Below, piece after piece: positions 15,209 through 23,104 of a stretch of 31,727 nt of DNA. The stretch comes from an uncultured Parabacteroides sp. (GTDB taxonomy: Bacteria; Bacteroidota; Bacteroidia; Bacteroidales; Tannerellaceae), in contig CAKUZF010000030.1 of the NCBI GenBank assembly GCA_934718155.1, positions 1-31,727 of the forward strand, written 5' to 3'. The notes under the pieces were generated by a model, which was not told the origin of the DNA, searched no databases, and worked only from the letters and a program-made list of their open reading frames with translations. Each line of letters opens with the position of its first letter. Within the stretch, counting starts at the first letter, position 1. The translations under genes and the position numbers were made by a program.

Positions 15209-16408
15209 GTGGAATCGATCAAACAAATTTATCGTATAGGGCGTGGCCCATCAAGTAGCCACACGATGGCTCCCGTTCGTGCGGCGCAGATGTTTTTATC
15301 TCGCAATGGAGAGGCCAAGCGCTTTCGAGTGACATTATATGGTAGCTTGGCGGCTACGGGTAAGGGACACATGACCGACGCGGCGATCTTGGGCGTGTTG
15401 CAGCCGGTGGCTCCTACCGAGATTGTATGGGAGCCGAAGGTGTTCTTGCCGTTCCATCCCAATGGGATGCTGTTCGAATCGTTTGGAGCGAATGGCGAGA
15501 CCATGGAGCAATGGACGGTGTATAGCATCGGTGGTGGTACGCTGGCCAATGAGTCGTTCAACGAGTTGCACACGAAGCAAGTGTATGAACTGCAGCACAT
15601 CAAGGAGATTCAGGCTTGGTGTGAGCGCACGGGCTATTCCTACTGGGAATATGTGGAGCAACGCGAAGGACCTGAAATCTGGGATTACCTGTCAGAGGTG
15701 TGGACCGTCATGGAGGAGGCCGTGCGCCGCGGACTGGAGACAGAGGGCATTTTGCCGGGAGGCTTGGGCATTCGCCGCAAGGCATCCGACTACATGATCC
15801 GCGCGAAGGGTTACGGTAGCAACATCCGCAACCGCGGATTGGTGTATGCTTATGCCTTGGCCGTGTCGGAGGAGAATGCGTGTGGTGGTCAGATCGTGAC
15901 GGCACCAACGTGCGGATCCTGCGGTGTGATGCCTGCTGTGCTTTATCATCTGAAGGAGACCCGCGAGTTTCGTGATTCACGCGTTTTGCGCGCTTTAGCT
16001 ACGGCGGGCCTGTTTGGAAACGTCGCACGCACCAATGCCTCGGTGTCGGGAGCGGAAGTGGGCTGTCAGGGCGAAGTGGGTGTTGCGTGCGCCATGGCTG
16101 CCGCGGCTGCCAGCCAGTTGTTTGGCGGTACGCCCGCACAGATTGAGTATGCGGCGGAGATGGGCTTGGAACACCATTTGGGTTTGACGTGCGACCCCGT
16201 GTGCGGATTGGTGCAGATTCCCTGTATCGAGCGTAATGCCTTTGCGGCGGCACGCGCTTTGGATGCCAACACTTACTCGAACTTCTCGGATGGTAAGCAT
16301 CGAGTTAGCTTCGACCAGGTGGTTGACGTAATGCGTGAGACAGGACATGACCTTCCCAGCCTCTACAAGGAGACCTCGGAGGGCGGTTTGGCAAAAAATA
16401 TCTTCTAA
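15209..16408 (+). CDS. sdaA: L-serine ammonia-lyase, iron-sulfur type
   Basis: This 399-aa one-chain enzyme converts L-serine to pyruvate and ammonia. It begins with GTG at 15209 (MESIKQIYRIGRGPSSSHTM), the standard family N-terminus; no in-frame ATG would keep this motif. The N-terminal beta domain (~1-150) is followed by the alpha domain with GQIVTAPTCGSCGVMPA. The three 4Fe-4S ligands are Cys286 (GAEVGCQGEVG), Cys328 (TCDPV) and Cys339 (IPCIERN). Their spacing of 42 and 11 residues equals that of the known Legionella enzyme (343, 385, 396). The 52-bp gap before it is very A/T-rich. The GH43 gene starts 3 bp after its stop, so they are translationally linked although their roles look unrelated. 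Confidence 0.95.
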   Translation: MESIKQIYRIGRGPSSSHTMAPVRAAQMFLSRNGEAKRFRVTLYGSLAATGKGHMTDAAILGVLQPVAPTEIVWEPKVFLPFHPNGMLFESFGANGETMEQWTVYSIGGGTLANESFNELHTKQVYELQHIKEIQAWCERTGYSYWEYVEQREGPEIWDYLSEVWTVMEEAVRRGLETEGILPGGLGIRRKASDYMIRAKGYGSNIRNRGLVYAYALAVSEENACGGQIVTAPTCGSCGVMPAVLYHLKETREFRDSRVLRALATAGLFGNVARTNASVSGAEVGCQGEVGVACAMAAAAASQLFGGTPAQIEYAAEMGLEHHLGLTCDPVCGLVQIPCIERNAFAAARALDANTYSNFSDGKHRVSFDQVVDVMRETGHDLPSLYKETSEGGLAKNIF

Positions 16409-16411
16409 TTT

Positions 16412-17425
16412 ATGGCAAAGATGAATTATTCTTTTGGTTTAAAGGCGGTGTTGGCGTTGGCCTTGACGGCTTGTGGCCAACCTAAACAACAGCCTGTCGA
16501 GGAGGTGGCGAAAAGTGGAAACCCCGTGTTTGAGGGGTGGTATGCTGATCCGGAGGGTGTTATCTATGACGATACATACTGGATCTACCCGACATGGAGC
16601 GACTTGTATGAGAAGCAGACGTTCTTCGACTGTTTCTCGTCGAACGACTTGGTGAACTGGACGAAACATAGCCGCATCATCGACACCGAGGAGGTGAAAT
16701 GGGCGCATAAGGCGATGTGGGCTCCCGCTGTGATCCGTAAGGAGGGTAAGTATTACCTTTTCTTTGGTGCGAACGATGTGCACGAGGGTGAAGTCGGAGG
16801 TATCGGCGTGGCCGTGAGCGATCGTCCGGAGGGACCCTATAAGGATCTGCTGGGTAAGCCGCTGATCAACGAGATTGTGAATGGGGCTCAGCCTATCGAC
16901 CAATTCGTGTTTAAAGACGACGATGGCACCTATTATATGTATTATGGAGGTTGGGGCCATTGCAATCTCGTGAAGTTGAACGCCGATTTCACGGGCTTGC
17001 TGCCGCATGCGGATGGGACGATTTATAAGGAGGTGACCCCCGACGGCTATGTGGAAGGCCCGTTCCTATTTAAGAAGAATGGCAAGTACTACTTTATGTG
17101 GAGTGAAGGGGGCTGGACCGGCCCGGATTATTCGGTTGCTTACGCGATCGCCGACTCGCCTTATGGCCCCTTTGAACGGCGGGCCAGAATCCTGCAGCAA
17201 GATTCGACCGTGGCTACGGGCGCAGGGCATCACTCGGTGTTGCACGTGCCGAACACGGAGGATTATTTCATCGTCTATCACCGTCGGCCGTTGGGTGATA
17301 AGGCACGTGACCACCGTGTGACGTGTATCGACCGAATGTCTTTCGACGAGCAGGGAAACATCAATCCTGTGAAGATTACATTCGAGGGTGTTGAGGCCTA
17401 TCCGCTCACTGCTAAAAAACGATGA
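16412..17425 (+). CDS. GH43-family glycosidase, lipoprotein
   Basis: This 337-aa protein has a lipoprotein signal ending LTAC (Cys21) and a five-bladed propeller glycosidase domain of the GH43/62/32/68 superfamily. The three acidic residues are placed as expected: Asp46 in GWYADPEG (catalytic base), Asp163 in AQPIDQF (pKa modulator) and Glu215 in GYVEGPF (acid). Blade motifs such as WAPAVIRKEGKYYLFF are clear. GH43 enzymes are arabinofuranosidases, xylosidases, arabinanases or galactosidases; the sugar cannot be set from the sequence. ATG 16412 is 3 bp after sdaA; ATG 16421 would also leave the signal intact. The DUF4833 gene follows after 6 bp. Confidence 0.88.
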   Translation: MAKMNYSFGLKAVLALALTACGQPKQQPVEEVAKSGNPVFEGWYADPEGVIYDDTYWIYPTWSDLYEKQTFFDCFSSNDLVNWTKHSRIIDTEEVKWAHKAMWAPAVIRKEGKYYLFFGANDVHEGEVGGIGVAVSDRPEGPYKDLLGKPLINEIVNGAQPIDQFVFKDDDGTYYMYYGGWGHCNLVKLNADFTGLLPHADGTIYKEVTPDGYVEGPFLFKKNGKYYFMWSEGGWTGPDYSVAYAIADSPYGPFERRARILQQDSTVATGAGHHSVLHVPNTEDYFIVYHRRPLGDKARDHRVTCIDRMSFDEQGNINPVKITFEGVEAYPLTAKKR

Positions 17426-17431
17426 GCCAAG

Positions 17432-17968
17432 ATGAGAAAGCTTTTGTGTCACGCTTTATGTCTCGTAGGCTTCCTGTTGCTGTTTCCTTGTGGGATGGCC
17501 GCGCAGCCCGATGCGGATGGCGATACATACACGACGAAAGAGCGCCTTTTTTATATAACCCGTAGCCTGAATAAGAACCTGGTCTGCTACGACTACCGGC
17601 TGACGGATGGTCGTTTAGACAGGAAGGATCCGATTCATGTCTATTGGGTGAACCGCGAAGAGAAGGTGGGGCAGAAGGAGGACATCAACTTCTTCCAGCG
17701 AAAGATGGCTTATGGTTACAAGCAGACGGAGAAGAGCGAGGATCAGGTGGTTTTTACGCTGACGGCCTATCCCAAGCGCCTTATGACCTTGAAGGGTAAT
17801 GCTTCTGATGGATATGCTTGCTACACGACGATTGGCGGAAAGCCTGCCCAACTCAAGTCGCTCTATGTGAAAACGAAGCCCGGCAATCCGATGAGCGTGG
17901 AATATGTCGAGCTTCGAGGTATATCGGTGGAAGGAGGCGAACCTGTAACCGAGCAGGTTCGCCCCTGA
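17432..17968 (+). CDS. DUF4833-type exported protein
   Basis: This 178-aa protein has a signal peptide (hydrophobic core VGFLLLFPCGMAA, cleavage near AAQ-PD) and one small beta-rich domain. The motifs ERLFYITRSLNKNLVCYDYR, PIHVYWVNREE and MAYGY match my memory of DUF4833, a Bacteroidota family of unknown function. The conserved Arg/Asn-rich start suggests ligand binding but no catalytic set is evident. It is the last gene of the 14038-17968 run, 6 bp after GH43. Its final codons form half of a terminator-like hairpin, and it ends only 6 bp from the convergent sensor gene. Confidence 0.7.
   Translation: MRKLLCHALCLVGFLLLFPCGMAAQPDADGDTYTTKERLFYITRSLNKNLVCYDYRLTDGRLDRKDPIHVYWVNREEKVGQKEDINFFQRKMAYGYKQTEKSEDQVVFTLTAYPKRLMTLKGNASDGYACYTTIGGKPAQLKSLYVKTKPGNPMSVEYVELRGISVEGGEPVTEQVRP
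17936..17963. terminator. Perfect 10-bp hairpin at a convergent gene junction
   Basis: GGCGAACCTG (17936-17945) pairs perfectly with CAGGTTCGCC (17954-17963) around an 8-nt loop. It lies inside the last codons of the DUF4833 gene, 11 bp from the convergent sensor stop. It lacks U-tracts, so it may stabilise 3' ends or weakly terminate in both directions. Confidence 0.55.
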
Positions 17969-17974
17969 CCGGGC

Positions 17975-19522
17975 TTAGATATGCAAGACCAGTATAAAAC
18001 GGCATCCTTTCTTGTAGGCTTTGTCGATAGAGAGGGTGCCGTTTAATTTTGTGGCTATCAGTGCGCAGATAGGCAGCCCTAATCCATCGCCATCCATGAG
18101 GTCGTGGGTGGTTGCGAACGGTTGGAAGAGGTTCTCTTTCAGCTCTTCGGGGATGCCACACCCATTGTCAGAGATGAGGAATTGGCAAACATGCGCTCCT
18201 TTTCGTTTGAACTCCAGACGGATGTGGCCGCTTTCGGTGTATTGTGCCGCCCCCTGCAAGAGGTAGCTTAGCACGCGCTCCAGCTGCTCGGCGTTGCTTT
18301 TGATCTCGATCGCGGGGAGATCAGTCAGCAACTCTACGCCTGGCTTCAGATTTGGCTGTATGCTTTCGGTCAGTCGCTTGCCCATTTTCGCTACGTTGAA
18401 CGATTGTACCTCATAAGGAGTCATGAGCGAACTCTCTAAGGCTGAAAGCTCTTGGATGTGCTCAGCGAACTGGTGAAGTGCGCTGATGCGTCCTTCTATC
18501 TGCATACGTACGTCGGGTGTTGCCTGTTGCGAGGCGATCGCCACCTTCTCTAAAGTGGGCTCCATCTGCTCGGCAATGTGCTGAATGAAGGAGGCCTGCT
18601 GTTCGCTATGATCCTTTGTGGTCTCGATGATTTGCTTCAGCTTGCGATTGCCCAGGGTTAGGCGAGCCAGCATCAATCCTCCCAAAATCAAGACGGCTAC
18701 AAGTCCGGCCACGACAACCAGCAGGATAATGATCACGTATTGGCGAGTGGCGAGAGAATCATCTTTCTCAACAATCTGTTGTAGACTCTCGTCGTATTTG
18801 GTTTGCAAAGCACTCAGCTCGTCCTTGGCCGTGAGCTGTTTGACGGAATCGTTCCAGCTCATCAATCCTTCGAACGCTTTTCCCATCAAGGCAGTGTTGT
18901 TGGCCGCACTGGCAATCTCGATCAAGTTTTGGTAACGCTCGCTGACGGAGTTGTAGTCTTTTTTACTTTTGGCCTGCTCGATTAATTTCTGGAAGACAGC
19001 ATCACCCTCCTGGTTGCGGCCGAATGTGTAATAGAGTTCGGCTTGCGCACTGAGCAGGTCGTTGGTTAGACTGCCATCACCCGCTTGATTTTTGAGTGCC
19101 TGCAGGGTGTTGAGCTGTACTTCGGCTTGCGGTTGGTTTTTCAGTTTGATGTACATGCGCATACGCTCACGAGAGACCTGGAAACGTTGGGCATAGAGCT
19201 GGCGTTGCAACTTTTGCTCTTCCGTCAGTATATATTGCGACATTTGCCTGCAGAGCTCAAACGCCTCATTGTAGAGGTTCTCCCTGTAATAGAGAGCGGT
19301 GGCATCAGTGCCGGCTTCGATCGCCTGCTTATAGTCGCCATTGCTGACGAACGCGTCATAAGCCCGTAAGAAGAGGCTTTTCGCTTGACCATAATTCTTG
19401 TTCTCTAAATTGTTTTGTGCTTGTTGCATCAACTCGGGCCCGCTGTCTGGGCTTTGCCCTTGCACAGGTCCGCCGCCTACCAGCATGACGAGTGCCAAAA
19501 GAATAAGGATTCGATTCATCAT
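17975..19522 (-). CDS. TPR membrane sensor with degenerate histidine-kinase core
   Basis: This 515-aa protein has a signal peptide (to ~22), a periplasmic helical TPR-like region (~30-250), one membrane segment (262-286) and a cytoplasmic HisKA/HATPase-like region. The G1 box SDNGCGIP (451-458) and G2 box DGDGLGLP (477-484) are intact, so ATP binding is plausible. The H-box is abnormal: SFIQHIAEQMEPTL (311-324) has Glu318 where ungapped alignment with 'FxxxxSHExRTPL' puts the phosphorylated His; a His sits three residues earlier (315). In the N-box SYLLQGAAQYT the Mg-binding Asn is replaced by Gly424. It may be a pseudokinase or use a shifted His. No response regulator is adjacent. The stop is 6 bp from the convergent DUF4833 stop. 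Confidence 0.78.
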   Translation of the reverse strand: MMNRILILLALVMLVGGGPVQGQSPDSGPELMQQAQNNLENKNYGQAKSLFLRAYDAFVSNGDYKQAIEAGTDATALYYRENLYNEAFELCRQMSQYILTEEQKLQRQLYAQRFQVSRERMRMYIKLKNQPQAEVQLNTLQALKNQAGDGSLTNDLLSAQAELYYTFGRNQEGDAVFQKLIEQAKSKKDYNSVSERYQNLIEIASAANNTALMGKAFEGLMSWNDSVKQLTAKDELSALQTKYDESLQQIVEKDDSLATRQYVIIILLVVVAGLVAVLILGGLMLARLTLGNRKLKQIIETTKDHSEQQASFIQHIAEQMEPTLEKVAIASQQATPDVRMQIEGRISALHQFAEHIQELSALESSLMTPYEVQSFNVAKMGKRLTESIQPNLKPGVELLTDLPAIEIKSNAEQLERVLSYLLQGAAQYTESGHIRLEFKRKGAHVCQFLISDNGCGIPEELKENLFQPFATTHDLMDGDGLGLPICALIATKLNGTLSIDKAYKKGCRFILVLHI

Positions 19523-19556
19523 AGTATTTCGTTACTTATTTACATCTATTTTTCTG

Positions 19557-19564
19557 TAAAAATA
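19557..19564 (-). promoter_or_regulatory. Weak -7-like element for the TPR sensor gene
   Basis: On the minus strand this reads TATTTTTA, a TAnnTTTG match except for the last base, 35 bp before ATG 19522. It is divergent from the manC promoter. Confidence 0.3.
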
Positions 19565-19605
19565 TGCGTTCTTGCTAAGTTATGCAACATTTTGCGGAAA
19601 AATTG

Positions 19606-19613
19606 TACCTTTG
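19606..19613 (+). promoter_or_regulatory. -7 promoter element for manC
   Basis: TACCTTTG matches TAnnTTTG and lies 26 bp before ATG 19640. A TTTG at 19591-19594 is only 11 bp upstream, so the -33 part is unclear. Confidence 0.5.
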
Positions 19614-19639
19614 TCCATTATTTAAAGAATAGATTTAGC

Positions 19640-20710
19640 ATGAATCAGAATAATTATTGTGTTATCATGGCGGGTGGCATTGGCTCTCGCTTTTGGCCGC
19701 TTAGCCGTGTGGAGTTGCCAAAGCAGTTTGTGGATGCGCTGGGTGTGGGGAAGACCTTCATTCAGCTCACCTATGAGCGATTCGCTCGGCTTATCCCGAA
19801 GGAGAATTTTCTGGTCATGACGGGAGAGGGGTATAAAGACTTGGTCTTGGAACAGCTGCCTATGTTGCGTCGCGAACAGGTGCTGACGGAGCCTTGCCGT
19901 CGCAACACGGCTCCCTGTATCGCCTACGCCATGACGAAGCTTTATCGCCGTGATCCGCATGCGGTGGCTGTGGTCACCCCTTCAGACCAATATATCGGCA
20001 ACGAACAGGCCTTTGAGCAGGTCATAGCCGACAGTTTGGAGTTCGCTGGCCAGCACGACGCTTTGCTTACAGTTGGAATCACACCTACCTATCCCGCCAC
20101 GGGCTATGGCTACATCCAGACCCATAGCCAGAAAGATGCTCGTTTCACACCTGTGTTGCGCTTTAAGGAGAAACCGGATTTGCGCACGGCGGTTAGCTAC
20201 TTGAATGAGGGCGACTACTATTGGAACTCCGGTATGTTTGTTTGGTCGGCCCAAACCATTGTTGAGGCCCTTCGTCGCTACTTGCCTGAGGTGATTTCGC
20301 AGTTCGAGTCGGTGGGCACGACGTATGATACGCCGTTAGAACAGGCTGCCGTTAATAAGGCGTTTGTCGACAGCCCGTCGATCTCGATTGATTATGGCGT
20401 GATGGAGCGCTCGGATCGGGTTTACGTTTGCTGTACGAACGATTTGGCGTGGAGCGATGTCGGTTCTTGGGGCGCGCTTTATGGTTTGCTGACGAAGGAT
20501 GAGCAGCTGAATGCGGCCTCTGGCACGGAGCAGGTGCGTTTCATGGCTTCGGACGGCAACCTGATTAAGGAGACGAATTTGAATAAGAAGGTGGTGATTG
20601 ATGGCCTGTCGGGTTTCTTGGTGGCTGATACGGAGGATGTCTTGATGATCTGTCCGTTGGGCGATGAGAACCACTTGAAGCAGGTGATAGAGTCGGCCAG
20701 CAAGAGCTGA
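19640..20710 (+). CDS. manC: Mannose-1-phosphate guanylyltransferase
   Basis: This 356-aa cytoplasmic enzyme makes GDP-mannose from mannose-1-phosphate and GTP. I start it at ATG 19640 (MNQNNYCVIMAGGIGSRFWP) because of the -7 element just upstream; the frame is open further back, to 19415. The nucleotidyltransferase signature GGIGSRFWPLSR and the lysine motif RFKEKPD are present, as are EPCRRNTAPCIAYA and NSGMFVW. It lacks the C-terminal phosphomannose isomerase half of the bifunctional 470-aa forms, so it is the short Bacteroidota type. GDP-mannose feeds GDP-fucose, surface polysaccharide and protein O-glycan synthesis. It precedes the T9SS-type protein by 7 bp, so they share a transcript. 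Confidence 0.93.
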   Translation: MNQNNYCVIMAGGIGSRFWPLSRVELPKQFVDALGVGKTFIQLTYERFARLIPKENFLVMTGEGYKDLVLEQLPMLRREQVLTEPCRRNTAPCIAYAMTKLYRRDPHAVAVVTPSDQYIGNEQAFEQVIADSLEFAGQHDALLTVGITPTYPATGYGYIQTHSQKDARFTPVLRFKEKPDLRTAVSYLNEGDYYWNSGMFVWSAQTIVEALRRYLPEVISQFESVGTTYDTPLEQAAVNKAFVDSPSISIDYGVMERSDRVYVCCTNDLAWSDVGSWGALYGLLTKDEQLNAASGTEQVRFMASDGNLIKETNLNKKVVIDGLSGFLVADTEDVLMICPLGDENHLKQVIESASKS

Positions 20711-20717
20711 GGTGCGT

Positions 20718-22067
20718 ATGAAGAATCTATTTTGGACGCTTTTTATCTGGATTTGTCTGCTGAATGGAGCGGGCACGCTCTCGGCACAGTATATAGTGCG
20801 TGGTGGCGAGGGTACGCCATTGGAGATTGAGCAGAGCGGCGCAGACAAGGCGGAGCGGCTGAAGGTGTATGTGGTGCAGGGAAGTCGAGGCCTTTCCATT
20901 AGTTATACTTCGACATCAGAGAAGAAGCACCAATGGTATCGCTATAAGACAAAACGGTTAGAGGCCGAGCCTGTGGCTTCTACGCAGGTTGGTCAGACCT
21001 CGACCGTGAACGATGTGGAACCTGAATATGGTTACTTCGTGGAGGAGGGAGCGGTGTCGAACTACGTGTGGCTGGTGGATTATAGTCGCTATTCCATCAA
21101 TCTTTCGCAAATCAGCCTTTCTGACATAAGCGACCCCTGTGGAGGCTTGGTGCTGAAAGGCGAAGGATCGATACCTCCCATTTATTATTATTGGCCTAAT
21201 AGTGGTACACGGCGCACCCTTAAACGGCAGTTTGAGGTGCATTACCAGACCATGAGCTACGATGCCGATAAGCGGACGTTTGAAACCGTCAATGAGACAA
21301 CGACTATAGAAGGCAACCTGTTTGAACAGTCCATACCGGCTCCTTTGTGCGACACGGAGATTTGTGTGAAGGGCGATGCTTTTGCCCGCCATTTCGGGAA
21401 GGAGAAAACGTGGTGCATGGATAACTATAGAGCGACGGCGATTGAGGCGCATATCGATACCCTCGTCGTTGAGCAGTCGGCGGAGAATATGAACAGTTCG
21501 AAGGCGGGCATCTGCGCCCCAGCGGAGGTGGAGTTTACGGCAATCGCCAACCAGCCGACAGCGGCCCTTTTCCAATGGGTCATCTATCCAGTGGGCGAAG
21601 AGGAGAATGTTTTGCTGAGTTTCTCGGGCGAGACGATGAGCTATACGTTCAATCAGGCCGGCTCGTTTGTGGCGAAACTGACGGTGAGCGATCAGCAAAC
21701 AACTTGCGTGGTGGAAGATGAGGTGCAGATTGACATCTCGGAGTCGTATCTGAAGATTCCAAACGCCTTCTCGCCGGGCACCACTCCGGGGGTTAACGAC
21801 GAGTTTAAGGTGGCCTATAAATCGTTGGTGCGCTTCAAGGGAACGATTTTCAACCGTTGGGGATTGAAGTTGTTTGAGTGGAGCGATCCCGCGCAAGGCT
21901 GGGATGGCAAGCAGGGCGGAAAATATGTGGTGCCTGGTGTCTATTTCTATGTGATAGAGGCTGAAGGTTCGGATGGCATCAAATACAAAGAGAAGGGCGA
22001 CATCAATATCTTGCGCCCGAAAACAGTGACAGAACAACAAGGAGTAAACAGTGGCAATGGAATTTAG
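20718..22067 (+). CDS. Secreted PKD protein with gliding/T9SS type B C-terminal domain
   Basis: This 449-aa protein starts at ATG 20718 (GAGG at 20709-20712; a GTG two codons earlier is less likely) with a signal peptide ending LSA-QYI. Residues ~25-260 are beta-rich without a recognised domain. A PKD-like domain follows at ~265-340. The C-terminal module (346-433) is the gliding-motility/T9SS type B sorting domain: IPNAFSPG, FNRWGLKLFEW, WDGKQGG, PGVYFYVIE and KGDINILR. It would be exported by the Sec system and then by T9SS to the surface. Unusually, 16 residues continue past the domain. The transglycosylase gene overlaps its 3' end by 11 bp. T9SS genes are not in the window, so a working T9SS is assumed. 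Confidence 0.82.
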   Translation: MKNLFWTLFIWICLLNGAGTLSAQYIVRGGEGTPLEIEQSGADKAERLKVYVVQGSRGLSISYTSTSEKKHQWYRYKTKRLEAEPVASTQVGQTSTVNDVEPEYGYFVEEGAVSNYVWLVDYSRYSINLSQISLSDISDPCGGLVLKGEGSIPPIYYYWPNSGTRRTLKRQFEVHYQTMSYDADKRTFETVNETTTIEGNLFEQSIPAPLCDTEICVKGDAFARHFGKEKTWCMDNYRATAIEAHIDTLVVEQSAENMNSSKAGICAPAEVEFTAIANQPTAALFQWVIYPVGEEENVLLSFSGETMSYTFNQAGSFVAKLTVSDQQTTCVVEDEVQIDISESYLKIPNAFSPGTTPGVNDEFKVAYKSLVRFKGTIFNRWGLKLFEWSDPAQGWDGKQGGKYVVPGVYFYVIEAEGSDGIKYKEKGDINILRPKTVTEQQGVNSGNGI

Positions 22068-23034
22068 TAAGACGAATTTAATTCATTTTTTGTGTGGAGG
22101 TGCGGTTTGTTTGACTGCCTGCATCTCGATGGGCTCGGATGATGTGCGCAGAGTGATCAATCAAGGAGCGGCCGTGTCTTCTACTACGGTCACGCCCGAG
22201 GTGCCCGAGTCGGTGCCTTTTTGTGGTAAACTGATCGACATTACCCGCTACGATCGCCATGAGGCGTTCGATCGGGAACTGAGCAGTTTTACCTATTTCC
22301 ACTCTACAACGATGCTGCTGATCAAACGGGCGAATCGCTATTTCCCACTGATCGAGCCCATCTTGCGAGAGAATGGCATCCCCGACGATTTCAAATACTT
22401 AGCGGTGATTGAGAGCCACCTCGATCCGCGTGTTGTCTCGCCTGCTCGTGCGGTGGGCATGTGGCAGCTGCTGGAGGGAACGGCTCGCGACTTCGGTCTG
22501 GTGATCACTCCGACGGTTGATGAGCGTTGCCATGTGGAGAGGGCGACAGAGGCTGCTTGCAAATATCTGAATGCGGCTTATAAGAAATATGGCGATTGGG
22601 TCACTGTGGCCGCGAGCTACAATGGCGGCATGGGGCGTATTTCGGGCGAGCTGACCAAGCAGGGCGCCGACAACTCGTTAGACCTGTGGCTGGTGGAGGA
22701 GACCACTCGTTATGCGTATCGTATCATGGCCATCAAGCAGATCTTTGAGAACCCTGCCAAGTATGGCTTCGTGATGCGGGCACGCGACTTGTATAAGCCG
22801 ATTGTGGCCAACGTGGTTGAGGTGAAGAGCGATATTCCCGATTTAGCGGCCTACGCGAAGACGCAGGGGGTGACTTATGCCGATTTGAAACGTTTTAATC
22901 CTTGGCTGCGAGACCGTAAGCTGTTGACCGGTGGACGCGTGTTCCGACTGACTATCCCGCAGGCGGATGCGATTTCCTACAAGACCCCCAATGACGTCGT
23001 GCATAATCCCGCTTGGGTGGTTGCCTCAAATTGA
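22057..23034 (+). CDS. MltD-like lytic transglycosylase lipoprotein
   Basis: This 325-aa protein has a lipoprotein signal with lipobox LTAC (Cys22) and an SLT lysozyme-like domain (~85-230). It shows AVIESHLDP with catalytic Glu119, the structural RAVGMWQLLEGTARDFGL and AASYNGGMGRI. The C-terminal ~70 residues (YAKTQGVTYADLKRFNPWL) look like one LysM-type peptidoglycan-binding repeat. It should cleave glycan strands with 1,6-anhydro ring formation in the periplasm. ATG 22057 overlaps the T9SS-protein stop by 11 bp, implying translational coupling; GTG 22051 is the alternative. The pairing may reflect wall opening for an envelope machine, which is inference. Confidence 0.92.
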   Translation: MEFSKTNLIHFLCGGAVCLTACISMGSDDVRRVINQGAAVSSTTVTPEVPESVPFCGKLIDITRYDRHEAFDRELSSFTYFHSTTMLLIKRANRYFPLIEPILRENGIPDDFKYLAVIESHLDPRVVSPARAVGMWQLLEGTARDFGLVITPTVDERCHVERATEAACKYLNAAYKKYGDWVTVAASYNGGMGRISGELTKQGADNSLDLWLVEETTRYAYRIMAIKQIFENPAKYGFVMRARDLYKPIVANVVEVKSDIPDLAAYAKTQGVTYADLKRFNPWLRDRKLLTGGRVFRLTIPQADAISYKTPNDVVHNPAWVVASN

Positions 23035-23051
23035 GATTTTACGTAACTTTG
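23021..23051 (+). promoter_or_regulatory. Promoter for uvrA
   Basis: TTG (23021-23023) and TAACTTTG (23044-23051) are separated by 20 bp, which fits the Bacteroidota -33/-7 arrangement (TTTG and TAnnTTTG). The -33 part overlaps the end of the transglycosylase gene. ATG 23105 is 53 bp downstream. Confidence 0.6.
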
Positions 23052-23104
23052 CCTCCCAGATTCAGAGTGGCGTTGTGTTCCTCTGGTAAACTAAATGAAG
23101 GAAA

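Noticed and set aside
17936..17963. tRNA-like T-arm (GGTTCGCCC)
   Set aside because: No acceptor, D or anticodon arms can be folded around it; it is a simple hairpin.
20958..22040. 360-codon minus-strand frame opposite the T9SS-type protein
   Set aside because: His/Arg-rich antisense translation; the plus strand has a signal peptide and complete sorting domain.
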